Source: Bacteroides ndongoniae
GTDB taxonomy: Bacteria; Bacteroidota; Bacteroidia; Bacteroidales; Bacteroidaceae
DNA length: 64,000 bases
Assembly: GCF_900108345.1 (NCBI RefSeq)
Contig: NZ_FNVV01000012.1
Coordinates: 692,978-756,977 of the forward strand
Direction: 5' to 3'
Positions 8,859-17,776 of the stretch are shown in pieces. Each line of letters starts with the position of its first letter. Position 1 is the first letter of the stretch. The notes under the pieces are model-generated. The model worked only from the letters and a program-made list of their open reading frames with translations, was not told where the DNA came from and did no database searches. Both the position numbers and the translations under genes were made by a program.

Positions 8859-9757
8859 GAAGCTGTTTTGATTTCATTCGATAAATTTGTTAAGCATGAT
8901 TTGGATGAATGCGATTTGTACCATGGCTTCCGCAGTTTCAGCGAGGAATTCATAATCGATGGTTAGCCTTCTGAAGTTTTCCAGCCATGAGAAAGAGCGT
9001 TCCACAATCCAGCGCTTAGGCAGAACTTGAAACTTGGTTGGACATTCGTCCGGCCTGAGCACGACATCCAATACCCATCCGAATTTCTTCTTGACCCAAT
9101 CAGCCAACTTTCCCTTATAACCACCGTCTGCCAGGATTTTCACCAAGCGCGGGAATTTATAAGCAAGTTTCTCTATGACTTGCGGAGCGCCTTTGCTGTC
9201 ATGCAGGTTGGCTTCATGGATTGCGACGGCTAACGGAAGACCAAGCGTATCGACAATTATGTGCTCTTTCCGCCCCTTGATTTTCTTGTTCCCGTCTATA
9301 CCGCGGTCAGAATCAACATGATGGGAAGTCTTCACACTTCTGGAATCCATGATGCCAAGGCTGGGGCTTTCCTGACGCCCTGCCTGTTTACGGATGAAAG
9401 CGTGCAAGGTATCCATCACCTCTTCAAACACGCCTTCAAGCTTCCATTTACGGAAATAGTAATAGACGGTTTGCCAAGGGGCGAAGTCAGAGGGAAGCAT
9501 ACGCCACTGGCAGCCGGTCTTGTTGATATAAAGGATTGCATTCATTATCTCTTTAAGAGAATGTTTTCGGTTCCTCGCTTGCGGTTCTAAAATATTTTTT
9601 ATAACTTGCCACTGTTTTTCAGTCAGGTCGGTTGGATAGTGTGTCATAACTTTATAGTTTGGTACCTTTAAAGATATAACATTTTTCCAATTGGCCTGCT
9701 GATTTCAAATTTTAAGGAGACTGTAACATTATTCTTGAATCAATTCAAAACAGTTTC
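8859..9757 (-). mobile_element. IS5-family insertion sequence (IS1031-like), complete
   Basis: An 899-bp element bounded by imperfect 21-bp terminal inverted repeats: 8859-8879 (GAAGCTGTTTTGATTTC...) and the complement of 9737-9757 (GAAACTGTTTTGAATTG...), matching at 18 of 21 positions. The trinucleotide TCA flanks both ends (8856-8858 and 9758-9760), consistent with the TNA target duplication of the IS1031 group of the IS5 family. It carries one transposase frame on the minus strand. It sits between rnhB and the regulator gene, ending about 55 bp before the regulator's -7 element, so it does not interrupt a recognisable gene. Confidence 0.85.
8874..9647 (-). CDS. IS5-family DDE transposase
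   Basis: A 257-residue transposase in a single uninterrupted frame. The N-terminal part (DLTEKQWQVIKNIL, NAILYINKTGCQWRMLP, WQTVYYYFRKW) is the DUF4096-like region of IS5 enzymes. The catalytic triad is visible as Asp in MDSRSVKTSHH, Asp in ILADGGYKG and Glu in VERSFSWLENFRRL. Many members of this group need a frameshift to join two frames; here none is needed. All motifs are intact, so the element may still be active. The stop codon lies within about 15 bp of the left inverted repeat. Confidence 0.95.
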   Translation of the reverse strand: MTHYPTDLTEKQWQVIKNILEPQARNRKHSLKEIMNAILYINKTGCQWRMLPSDFAPWQTVYYYFRKWKLEGVFEEVMDTLHAFIRKQAGRQESPSLGIMDSRSVKTSHHVDSDRGIDGNKKIKGRKEHIIVDTLGLPLAVAIHEANLHDSKGAPQVIEKLAYKFPRLVKILADGGYKGKLADWVKKKFGWVLDVVLRPDECPTKFQVLPKRWIVERSFSWLENFRRLTIDYEFLAETAEAMVQIAFIQIMLNKFIE

Positions 9758-9812
9758 TCATCGTTGGCGTTTTTTTAATATTAAAAACCTTTTCTGTTTT
9801 GTTAAATTCTGC

Positions 9813-9820
9813 TATTTTTG
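9813..9820 (+). promoter_or_regulatory. -7 promoter element of the hybrid regulator gene
   Basis: TATTTTTG lies 55 bp beyond the IS right end. It overlaps a TTG codon at 9818 that could otherwise be read as a start, which argues for the internal ATG at 9875. Confidence 0.6.
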
Positions 9821-9874
9821 CATTATGACAATCTCCTTTTGATTATTATAATAAAAAATATAGGATTACTACTT

Positions 9875-12697
9875 ATGCAGCGCCTTATAATACAGATATT
9901 AAGTGTTTTACTAATAATGGTAAGCTGTGTCCCGTCCGTACATGAAGGAGCTAATATGGATGCAGGAAAGCAGGAAATAGAAAAACTGGCAAAACAGATG
10001 GCAAAAGTTGATTCGCTTGACTGCTTCATCCATCAGCATAGGAAGAACAATTACGCCCTTAGTATCGCTTATAAGATAAGAGGAAAGGAACTGCGGGATA
10101 AATCTCGTTTCAGGGAAGCTTTGAATGCCCATTATAAAAGTTTGGAATATGCCTTGGCGGCTCAAGATACTAATGAAATCATTCAAGCATACAACAATTT
10201 AGGTACAAACTTCAGGCGTATGGGGATTTTGGATGAGGCATCTAACAACCATTATACCGCATTGCGCTATTGTGAAAACTGGAGCGATACAATATCGGAC
10301 GTTGCGAAAAAAAACAAGGTAGTTTCGCTCAATGGAATCGGTAATATCCATCTGACATTGGGTAATGCTGAAATTGCCATGCAAGCTTTCAGTAAAGCAC
10401 TCGAAGGAGAAAAGAAATTGGGCAGCTATTTGGGACAAGCCATCAACTATGCTAATATTGGGAGTATATTGGAAACGAAAGGAGAAACAGCAAAAGCCTA
10501 CATCTATTACCAGGAATCTATGAAATTCAATCGTTTGGCTCAATCCAATTTAGGCATTGCTCTTTGCCATAATCACCTCGGACGTATGGCAGAAAAACAA
10601 AAAAATTGGAAAGAAGCTTTGGAACATTACCAAAGTTCGGGCCAACTTATGGAAGAAAATTCAGATCGGTGGCATTGGCTGGAAGCACACATTGCCATTG
10701 CGCGTGTGTATTTATTGCAGAATCTGCGCGGGAAAGCCGAGCCTTATATCGAAAGAAGTGAACAGGAAGCACTGAATATCCACTCACCTGAACATTTGTC
10801 TGAAATATACAGGTTGAAGTCTCTAGTCTGCCAACAGGCCGGAAACTTTAAGGAAGCCATTAGTCATTACGAAAAAAGTTTGGCATATACGGATAGCGTA
10901 ATGAACGAGAAAAACAAAAGCAATACGCTGAACTTACAGATGAAGTATGAGAGGAATAAAGCGCAGAAAACTATCAACGTGGCTCAAAATGCTTATCGAA
11001 CAGAGCAGAAATCCAAAAATACAATTCTTATAGGTAGTGTGTTATTTGCTATATTGGCTGTAACTATTATATTGCTTCTGCTATACATTCAGCGCATACG
11101 TCTACGAACCAACCGGCAGCTGAAACGTACGATTCAGATGAGAAGTACTTTCTTTACTAACATTACTCATGAATTTCGGACTCCACTTACTGTCGTCATA
11201 GGCTTAGCCGAACAGTTGAAAAAACAGGAGTTTGGGAAAAAAGATGTGGACGATTATCTGGAAACTATTATCAGACAAAGCCGCAGTCTGCTCGGGCTGG
11301 TTAACCAGTTGCTTGATGCAGCCAAATCGGCTCCGGGTATGGAACAGCAGAAATGGGTACATGCAGATATTGTTTCTTATATCCGGTTGGTTTTGGATGG
11401 CTATCGCTGCTATCTGAATGCCAAACATATCCAACTCATCTTCACTACACAAGTACAGACGCTACAGGCAGATTACATTCCTGAATACATCAATAAAATA
11501 TTGCAGAATGTACTCGGTAATGCTATTAAATTCGCTCCCAAAGAGGGAATGATACAAGTTCACTTGGGCACAGCATCCGACAAGCTGTTGATTCTGCAAA
11601 TTACTGATAACGGGCAAGGAATATCAAAAGAAGAACTTCCATACATCTTTGACGCATTTTACCAAGGGTCAAACAGCAAAAATAATATGGGTACCGGTAT
11701 CGGATTGGCTTTTGTCAAGCAAATGGTTGAAAGTATGAATGGAAGTATCACCGCTGCCAACAGCAAAGAGGGAGGAGCCGAATTTACCATTCGGATACCC
11801 TTACAGAATCCAAAGGCTCATATTGAAATTCGGGTTGAAGAAAGTGAACCTGCTTTGAGTAGTTTGCCGGAAAACAATGAAAAGCCTGCTGAAGCCTGTG
11901 ATATAACCGTAATAGATGAAGAACCTTTAGAGAATGCTAATCCGTTGATTCTGATTGTGGAAGATAACCAAGATGTGTCATTCTACATTCATAAGCTCGT
12001 TGAGGGAAAGTATCGGATCAGGCATGCACACAATGGATGTGAAGCTTTGAACGTATGCAATGAAAATATGCCCGATTTAATCATTACGGATCTGATGATG
12101 CCTGAGATGGATGGATACACCTTGTGCCAAAATATACGCAGTTCACAAACGCTCAACCATATCCCTATCATCATTACAACAGCGAAAAGTGAGGAAACCG
12201 ATAGGTTGAAGGGAATACAGGTTGGAGCAGAGGCTTATTTATTGAAACCTTTCAATGCCGACGAACTATTGCTGCAAATTGAAAATATCCTGAACCAGCG
12301 GCGCATCTTGCGTGAAAAATACTCGAAAGCATTGTGCGAGGGCAATACGGGGAACGTTGAATTGCGTCCTGCCGACCGTGACTTCCTGAACAACTTGACT
12401 GAATTTATACATCAGCATTTGGCCGAAAAGGCTTTGAATGCAGAAATGGTTGCCGACAAATTTTGTGTCAGCAAATCGCAGTTGAATCGTAAGATACGAG
12501 CCATAACCAATTACAGTACTACGGCTTATATTTTGTTAATCCGTATGGAAAAAGCCAAGCGTCTGTTGGTTTCCACAGAACAGCCTATTGGTGAGATTGC
12601 CATGAACTGTGGTTTCGAAGATACCAGTTATTTTACGCGCGTATTCAAACAACTGTTTTCTACAACACCTTCATTGTTCCGTAAAACGCCTCAATAA
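9875..12697 (+). CDS. TPR-sensor hybrid two-component regulator (HisKA-receiver-AraC)
   Basis: One 940-residue polypeptide combines all parts of a signalling pathway. An N-terminal hydrophobic segment (MQRLIIQILSVLLIMVSC) is followed by tetratricopeptide repeats to about residue 360 (for example YNNLGTNFRRMG and LNGIGNIHLTLG), presumably periplasmic. A membrane segment at about 382-405 leads to a histidine kinase with H432 in NITHEFRTP, the N-box NVLGNAIKFAPKEG, and GTGIGLAFVKQM. A receiver with phospho-acceptor D739 (IITDLMMPEMDG) and Lys in LLKPF precedes a C-terminal AraC-type helix-turn-helix that ends ...SYFTRVFKQLF. The start at 9875 is preferred to TTG 9818. The next gene, a surface lipoprotein with repeated promoter sites, is the obvious candidate target, but that link is inference. 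No SusC/SusD pair is nearby. Codons are AT-rich. Confidence 0.93.
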   Translation: MQRLIIQILSVLLIMVSCVPSVHEGANMDAGKQEIEKLAKQMAKVDSLDCFIHQHRKNNYALSIAYKIRGKELRDKSRFREALNAHYKSLEYALAAQDTNEIIQAYNNLGTNFRRMGILDEASNNHYTALRYCENWSDTISDVAKKNKVVSLNGIGNIHLTLGNAEIAMQAFSKALEGEKKLGSYLGQAINYANIGSILETKGETAKAYIYYQESMKFNRLAQSNLGIALCHNHLGRMAEKQKNWKEALEHYQSSGQLMEENSDRWHWLEAHIAIARVYLLQNLRGKAEPYIERSEQEALNIHSPEHLSEIYRLKSLVCQQAGNFKEAISHYEKSLAYTDSVMNEKNKSNTLNLQMKYERNKAQKTINVAQNAYRTEQKSKNTILIGSVLFAILAVTIILLLLYIQRIRLRTNRQLKRTIQMRSTFFTNITHEFRTPLTVVIGLAEQLKKQEFGKKDVDDYLETIIRQSRSLLGLVNQLLDAAKSAPGMEQQKWVHADIVSYIRLVLDGYRCYLNAKHIQLIFTTQVQTLQADYIPEYINKILQNVLGNAIKFAPKEGMIQVHLGTASDKLLILQITDNGQGISKEELPYIFDAFYQGSNSKNNMGTGIGLAFVKQMVESMNGSITAANSKEGGAEFTIRIPLQNPKAHIEIRVEESEPALSSLPENNEKPAEACDITVIDEEPLENANPLILIVEDNQDVSFYIHKLVEGKYRIRHAHNGCEALNVCNENMPDLIITDLMMPEMDGYTLCQNIRSSQTLNHIPIIITTAKSEETDRLKGIQVGAEAYLLKPFNADELLLQIENILNQRRILREKYSKALCEGNTGNVELRPADRDFLNNLTEFIHQHLAEKALNAEMVADKFCVSKSQLNRKIRAITNYSTTAYILLIRMEKAKRLLVSTEQPIGEIAMNCGFEDTSYFTRVFKQLFSTTPSLFRKTPQ

Positions 12698-13048
12698 GGA
12701 CGTATGTTCATCCCGGATTTGGAGTGAAGTGCGCAAAAGTCATCCGGAAGAATCTCTAATTAATTAGCTAATATTGCATTCGTAACGTAAGTTGTGTGGT
12801 TAGCTGAACTGCACATTCACAGTTACTCGCGACTTTTCTAATCTAATAAATGCAGGCTGGTGTGCCTGCAATTCTGCTGTTGTGTCCCTTCTTATTTAAC
12901 GTTTGCTATTGTTGAAAAAAAGAATTTATGCTTTCAAATCTGGGTTCAATTTAGATTGATGGCAAATTTTGAGCCCCAAAACTGTCTGCTTTTTGATAAT
13001 CAGAAGACTGAAAATTGCGGATGAATGAGAAATGAATGACGTATTAGT

Positions 13049-13160
13049 AGGATTTTTAATATATTGATTATTAGTTGATTATTAAAAATTAATGCTTCAA
13101 TTTTCCTATTTGTAGGATAGAATTGGGTTTAAAAATCCTTATTCTTGCTTTAAAAATCCT
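13049..13160 (+). promoter_or_regulatory. Phased direct repeats, candidate regulator-binding sites
   Basis: The 12-mer TTTAAAAATCCT occurs exactly at 13128-13139 and 13149-13160, 21 bp apart (two DNA turns). A reverse-orientation copy, AGGATTTTTA, lies at 13049-13058. The second direct copy ends 22 bp before the -7 element at 13183, where AraC-type activators bind. A link to the adjacent hybrid regulator is plausible but unproven. Confidence 0.55.
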
Positions 13161-13182
13161 AACTTGATGAAGCGGATTGGGC

Positions 13183-13190
13183 TACATTTG
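13183..13190 (+). promoter_or_regulatory. -7 promoter element of the large lipoprotein gene
   Basis: TACATTTG, with TTG at 13164-13166 as a weak -33. A transcript from near 13197 would have a leader of 20-47 nt depending on the start codon. Confidence 0.65.
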
Positions 13191-13216
13191 CATGACAACA
13201 GGAAAATCCTGGAAAC

Positions 13217-16200
13217 ATGTTTAACTTATTAATGTTATGTGCTATGAGAAGAAGGTATCTTAATGTAATGCTAGTGGGTGCCCTATTGATGGCTTCTACT
13301 GGAACATTTACCTCTTGCAAGGATTACGATGATGAGATTGCTAATCTGCAGGAGCAAGTGAATCAGAAAGCTTCTATTGAGGAGTTAAGATCAGAAATCA
13401 GTAGCGTTGAATCTGCCATTGATAAGGCAGTCGCTGATGCTGATAAAGCAATCAAAGAAGCTCAGGCTGCTAAAGCTGAAGCTGAAGAAGCTTTGGCTCA
13501 AGTTGGTGAAAACACTCCTGATGGAGTGACACAGGAAGAATTGGAACAAATGCTGAAGCAAGCAATTGCTGATGCTGAAAAGAAAATTCAGGAAGAGTTG
13601 GGCAAAAAAGCTTCACTAGAGGACGTAAATGCGAAAATTGAAGCTTTGAAAGCGGAACTTTTAAGTGATTTTGTATCAGACGAAGAGCTGAATGCTTTGG
13701 CTGCAAAAGTATCTCAGTTAAGTGAAGAAGTCATCAGACTGTTAGGCCATCGTCTGACAAGCATGAACTTGGTTCCTACGCAGCATATCAATGGTATTCC
13801 TGCCATTATTTTCACTTCGCTGAAATATACTCCGCAGGTATATACTCCTATTAAAGGACATGCTGTAACGGATTATTCTGACCCATTGCATCCAGTAATG
13901 ACAACACCTGCCGATCACTCCAAACGCCCTGTATTGGACCACACGGCTGTAGCGGGTGCGAAAGTACGTTATCTGTCTAGTGAGAAGAACGAGGCATATT
14001 ATCAGGTAAGTCCTAATATGGGTGTCCGTACGCAGGATCTGGAAAGTCTAGCCTTCGACTGCATGACTTCTAAAAACATAACTCGTGCAGCTGAAAGTGA
14101 CCTGATTAAGCAGAACAGTCCTATTGAAGTGACAGGTTTTAAAATTGACAAGAGTCTGATGACTGTTACTTTCAAGAAAAGCAAAGAATTCTTGAACGAC
14201 CGAATCATGAGCACGGGCGATGCTCACCCCGCACCTGGACAAGAAAAATTCTGGATGGCATCGGCTAAAGCTGCCATTGCTAAGGAAAATCTGGATGCTG
14301 AGGAACGGAAAGCTTATGAAGCAGGAACAAAGACCTATGTGAACTCTGAATATTCGCGTATTGAAGAGCTGGTTAAAGTGCCTTATATTGCCAATATCAG
14401 AACAGATTTCGGCAAGCCTTTGACTACCGACTATTTTGCTGACGAAGTTCAGACAGATGCCAATGGAAGTTTCTATGTACACTATCGTGACTCCATTTGT
14501 ACATATGAATCTTTAGCAGGTAAGGATATTGACATTTATGCAGACTATGCCGAAGAACTGGATCTGAAGAAGTATGTAACAGTCTGTGTTTCTGATGAGG
14601 CAGAGGCATGGAAGGATCATGCTCAACACGAACTGTTCAAGAATTACAAGGATTATGGTCTGGAATTCCGCTTTAGTCTGGCAGCAGCTCCATACATCAC
14701 TTTAGGAGGTCCGGAAGGTAATACCAATAAGACCGACCAGCAGAAGTTTGCAAAAATTGATTCTCCGTCCAATGGTATCATGACATCAAAGGTGTATACA
14801 ATTGAAGGAACATCTGCTACAGCTATCGGTCGTGAGCCTATCGTGCGTATATCATTGGTTGATACCAAAAACGGTGATGCATTGGTTGCACAGCGCTATC
14901 TGAAAGTAAAATGGACAAGAGAAATTGGTGTGAAGGAAATCACAATCGAGTTTGATCCGATTTGCTATGCTTGTGGCATCCAAAGCCGTGTAACGACTCA
15001 GATGATGAATGAATTAATCTACCACCAGGCTAAAGAAGGCGGTATGACTCACGAAGAATTCAAGGCTATCTATACGACATTTGACGAAAATGCTTCTGAA
15101 CCTTATGGTACGGCTAAGAACGTAATCAATACCGAAGGTGGTGTAGATTCTTATAATATCCTTTGGGATTTGACAACAGAAACAATGGGCAACATCTGGC
15201 CGGGTCAGAAGTACAAAGACTTCAGCAAGGTTGTTTACTACAGAAATGATTCCAAGTCTTATCCGGATCTGAAGATTACATTGAAGAGAAGAGTGAACAT
15301 GCCTGAACTTGGCGTTTGGGGTCACTTGGGTACATACTGGAAGACAACAGATCCGAAGTACACAATCTTCAACGTTAACCCGATTGTTTATGATACGGAA
15401 GAATCCAATCCGGCATGGGGCGAACTGGAAACAAACGCAGCAGACTGGAAGGATGAAAATGCAACTTGTAACATTTATACCGACTTGTTGAACGGATTCC
15501 TGAATGAAGAAGGTACGAAGCCATTATTCGCAGAAGATGCCGTTTGGTATGACTGTGGTAAAGTGAAGGAAGATTTCTATAAGAAACCTTATGAAACCAT
15601 TCGTTTCGTGTTTGACGATACGCGCATCAATAACTATACTTACCAGTATTACAACCGTTCGGCAATGAAGTATGAGCCTAAGAAGGCAACGGTACAAAAT
15701 AGACTGGAAACGATTGACGGAACCTCTTACTATGTATCTATTTTGTGGATTAACGGTGAAGTTGCTGCCAAGATCATCAATGAAAGAAAGAACTTCTTGA
15801 ATGCGGCAGAACAGACTTACAACATCCGTCTGGAAGAGGAAAATGCAATCCACGCTCCGCGCACCGGTGAGAAACCGACAGAAGCAGCCAAGGCATTGGT
15901 TGGAGCAGATGTTCCGGTTAGAATGGAGGCGGTACTTTGCGATGCAGTTGGCAAAGACTGGAATGTAAAGACTGTGAAGGCTTATGAGGCATTCATCATT
16001 GAACCGTTGACTATGAGCGATCCGACATTGGCACCGTTCACTGATGCCCAAGAAGGTGGTTCTCGTATTTCTATAGAAGGTAAGTTCACATATAAGGCTT
16101 GGAACAATTCTACCGTTGCTAATACAGCCGGATTGCCAAAAGCACTGTGGGAATTCTATGAAGCAAACGAAGGTGAATGGCCATACCTCGATCTGACTAC

Positions 16201-16483
16201 CGGTGAATTGGATCCTTCGAGACTGAAGACCAACTTGAAGTTAGTTGATGGAAATATTGAACCGGTTGAAGGTTACCAAGATGGTGCATTGCCAAAGAAT
16301 GTGAAAATTATCAGAACAACTTCTGGAGGTAAAGACGAATTGGTTTACTATAACTATAGCGGTACGCCTGTTAATAAGGAATACATCATTTATATTCCGG
16401 TTACCTTTACATATAAGTGGAAGACATTTGTTTACAATGTAGCCGTAACAGTTAAACCTAATCCAGGTACCCCGTCTGTATAG
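13217..16483 (+). CDS. Large surface lipoprotein with N-terminal coiled coil (PL29-N-like)
   Basis: A 1088-residue lipoprotein. The lipobox cysteine is C34 (TFTSC), followed by KDYDDE, which resembles the Bacteroides surface-export signal. Residues about 38-175 form heptad-rich Ala/Glu/Lys coiled coils. This N-terminal layout (SCKDYDDE-I-NLQEQVNQKAS) resembles Bacteroides proteins annotated as having a PL29-lyase N-terminal domain; I see no evidence of lyase activity. The rest is rich in beta strands with Tyr and Asn/Lys and no catalytic motif I recognise. The C-terminus (YIIYIPVTFTYKWKTFVYNVAVTVKPNP) looks like an Ig-type strand region. An alternative start at 13244 (MRRRYLNVML) gives a more standard signal peptide. 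The gene has its own promoter with phased repeats and a strong terminator. Function is unknown; adhesion or glycan contact is possible. Confidence 0.8.
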   Translation: MFNLLMLCAMRRRYLNVMLVGALLMASTGTFTSCKDYDDEIANLQEQVNQKASIEELRSEISSVESAIDKAVADADKAIKEAQAAKAEAEEALAQVGENTPDGVTQEELEQMLKQAIADAEKKIQEELGKKASLEDVNAKIEALKAELLSDFVSDEELNALAAKVSQLSEEVIRLLGHRLTSMNLVPTQHINGIPAIIFTSLKYTPQVYTPIKGHAVTDYSDPLHPVMTTPADHSKRPVLDHTAVAGAKVRYLSSEKNEAYYQVSPNMGVRTQDLESLAFDCMTSKNITRAAESDLIKQNSPIEVTGFKIDKSLMTVTFKKSKEFLNDRIMSTGDAHPAPGQEKFWMASAKAAIAKENLDAEERKAYEAGTKTYVNSEYSRIEELVKVPYIANIRTDFGKPLTTDYFADEVQTDANGSFYVHYRDSICTYESLAGKDIDIYADYAEELDLKKYVTVCVSDEAEAWKDHAQHELFKNYKDYGLEFRFSLAAAPYITLGGPEGNTNKTDQQKFAKIDSPSNGIMTSKVYTIEGTSATAIGREPIVRISLVDTKNGDALVAQRYLKVKWTREIGVKEITIEFDPICYACGIQSRVTTQMMNELIYHQAKEGGMTHEEFKAIYTTFDENASEPYGTAKNVINTEGGVDSYNILWDLTTETMGNIWPGQKYKDFSKVVYYRNDSKSYPDLKITLKRRVNMPELGVWGHLGTYWKTTDPKYTIFNVNPIVYDTEESNPAWGELETNAADWKDENATCNIYTDLLNGFLNEEGTKPLFAEDAVWYDCGKVKEDFYKKPYETIRFVFDDTRINNYTYQYYNRSAMKYEPKKATVQNRLETIDGTSYYVSILWINGEVAAKIINERKNFLNAAEQTYNIRLEEENAIHAPRTGEKPTEAAKALVGADVPVRMEAVLCDAVGKDWNVKTVKAYEAFIIEPLTMSDPTLAPFTDAQEGGSRISIEGKFTYKAWNNSTVANTAGLPKALWEFYEANEGEWPYLDLTTGELDPSRLKTNLKLVDGNIEPVEGYQDGALPKNVKIIRTTSGGKDELVYYNYSGTPVNKEYIIYIPVTFTYKWKTFVYNVAVTVKPNPGTPSV

Positions 16484-16521
16484 TACATGGGCTAATATCC
16501 AATACGTTGGATAACTAAGAG

Positions 16522-16567
16522 TAGGGGATGTGCACATCGTTTGTAGTGTACATCTCCTATCTTTTTT
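16522..16567 (+). terminator. Intrinsic terminator of the large lipoprotein gene
   Basis: Arms 16522-16535 and 16546-16559 pair over 14 bp with two G-U or near pairs and are followed by TCTTTTTT. It may also serve the convergent corA gene. Confidence 0.85.
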
Positions 16568-16580
16568 ATGCTATTTCTTC

Positions 16581-17507
16581 TCAGAACCACTTGATCCTCC
16601 TGAACCACACGAACGTCACCGCCGACAGGGCGACGGACAGCACTACGATGAGCAGGAAGGCATGGGGGAAGGCATCCAGGTGGATGTCTACGTTCATGCC
16701 GTAGAAGCTGGCGATGACGGTGGGTATCATCAGCGTGATGCTGAGGCTCGTCATGCGTTTCATGATGTCGTTCACGTTGTTCGAGATGATGGAGGCGAAG
16801 GCGTCCATCGTGCCGGTCAGGATGTCGCTGTAGATGTTCACCGTGTTGTAGGCCTGGCGCAGCTCGATGACGGCATCGTCCAGCAGCTCCATGTCCAGCA
16901 TGCCGGTGTTCTGGAAGATGTTCTTCAGCCGGCCTATCAGCACTTCGTTGCCGCGGATGGAGGTGTCGAAGTAAACCAGCGTCTTTTGCAGCTTCATCAG
17001 TCGCAGCAGGTCTTCGTTGCGGATGCTCTTCTCCAACTCTTTTTCGGCGTTGGCCACTTCGTTGTTTATCTGCTTCAGGTACTTCAGGAACCAGACGGCC
17101 GAGGAGTAGATGAGGCGCAGGATGAGGTCCAACTTGTTGTTCACACAGATGCCCTTGCGGCGCGTGTGTTGGATGAAGTCGGGCAGCAGCTCCGTGCGGT
17201 GGTAGCAGACGGAGACGATGATGTCGTTGTTGGTGATGATGCCGATGGGCACGGTGATGAAGGGAATCTGCGGGTTGCTGCTTTGCATGGGGATGCGCAG
17301 GATGGTCAGCAGCCAGTTGCCTTCGGTCTCGGTGCGGGGCCGTTCGTCGGCGTCGGCAATGTCCTCCAGGAAGGATTCGGGTACGTTAAGTTCGCGAGTC
17401 AGGAATTGGAAATCGTTGTTGTCGGGGCATTCTACATTTACCCAGCAGTTGGGTGCCCACACAGGCTTCTCTACGAAGCCGTTTTCGCTGTAGAGATACT
17501 TTCTCAT
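16581..17507 (-). CDS. corA: CorA-family Mg2+ transporter
   Basis: A 308-residue inner-membrane divalent-cation channel. The long N-terminal cytoplasmic domain ends in helices with NDIMKRMTSLSITLMIPTVIASFYGMN. The CorA signature GMN is at residues 270-272, at the end of the first of two C-terminal membrane segments; the second is AFLLIVVLSVALSAVTFVWFRRI. The basic C-terminal end (RRIKWF) is usual. It likely imports Mg2+, with Co2+ or Ni2+ possible. The transcript appears to have a leader of about 135 nt with two mutually exclusive stems, one covering an AAAGGAGG sequence before the start, which could sense Mg2+ or another signal. Confidence 0.93.
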   Translation of the reverse strand: MRKYLYSENGFVEKPVWAPNCWVNVECPDNNDFQFLTRELNVPESFLEDIADADERPRTETEGNWLLTILRIPMQSSNPQIPFITVPIGIITNNDIIVSVCYHRTELLPDFIQHTRRKGICVNNKLDLILRLIYSSAVWFLKYLKQINNEVANAEKELEKSIRNEDLLRLMKLQKTLVYFDTSIRGNEVLIGRLKNIFQNTGMLDMELLDDAVIELRQAYNTVNIYSDILTGTMDAFASIISNNVNDIMKRMTSLSITLMIPTVIASFYGMNVDIHLDAFPHAFLLIVVLSVALSAVTFVWFRRIKWF

Positions 17508-17572
17508 CGGTGATAGCCTCCTTTCTTAGGTTACGTACGGAGGCTGGCGATGCAGAGGGTCTCCGTCCGCGG
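17508..17572 (-). promoter_or_regulatory. Switch-like 5' leader of corA
   Basis: Read on the minus strand, CTCCGT (17542-17537) can pair with ACGGAG (17566-17561). Alternatively AGCCTCC (17545-17539) can pair with GGAGGCT (17521-17515), which contains the Shine-Dalgarno-like GGAGG nine bases before the corA ATG. The two stems share bases, so they exclude each other. No known riboswitch class is recognised, and Shine-Dalgarno use is weak in Bacteroidetes. Confidence 0.4.
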
Positions 17573-17648
17573 TTAAGGGTTAATACTGTTGCACGTTCGA
17601 GGGTTTGAATCGTCCATATCTTGTTCTCAATTTGTTTTTAATGCGGGG

Positions 17649-17656
17649 CAAAAGTA
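17649..17656 (-). promoter_or_regulatory. -7 promoter element of corA
   Basis: TACTTTTG on the minus strand. Transcription would start near 17643, giving a leader of about 135 nt before corA. Confidence 0.5.
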
Positions 17657-17776
17657 ATGAAACGGACCGATAGCCGGTGCATCCGGCCTGATTTTTTAGG
17701 TTTTGTTTCGATTTGGGGGAAGGAACCGGTGGCGGAATGTCGCGGAGCGGGTTCTGCCGGTCGGCGGGAAGGGTAC

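Larger units (their letters stand above)
12698..13216. other. 519-bp AT-rich intergenic region upstream of the large lipoprotein gene
   Basis: No credible gene is seen. A hairpin TGCAGGC/GCCTGCA lies at 12851-12870 without a T-run. The right half carries repeated TTTAAAAATCCT words and a promoter, described separately. Confidence 0.6.

Noticed and set aside
9875..16483. Polysaccharide utilisation locus
   Set aside because: There is a hybrid regulator and a surface lipoprotein, but no SusC/SusD pair or clustered glycosidases; the GH31 gene is 4 kb away beyond corA.
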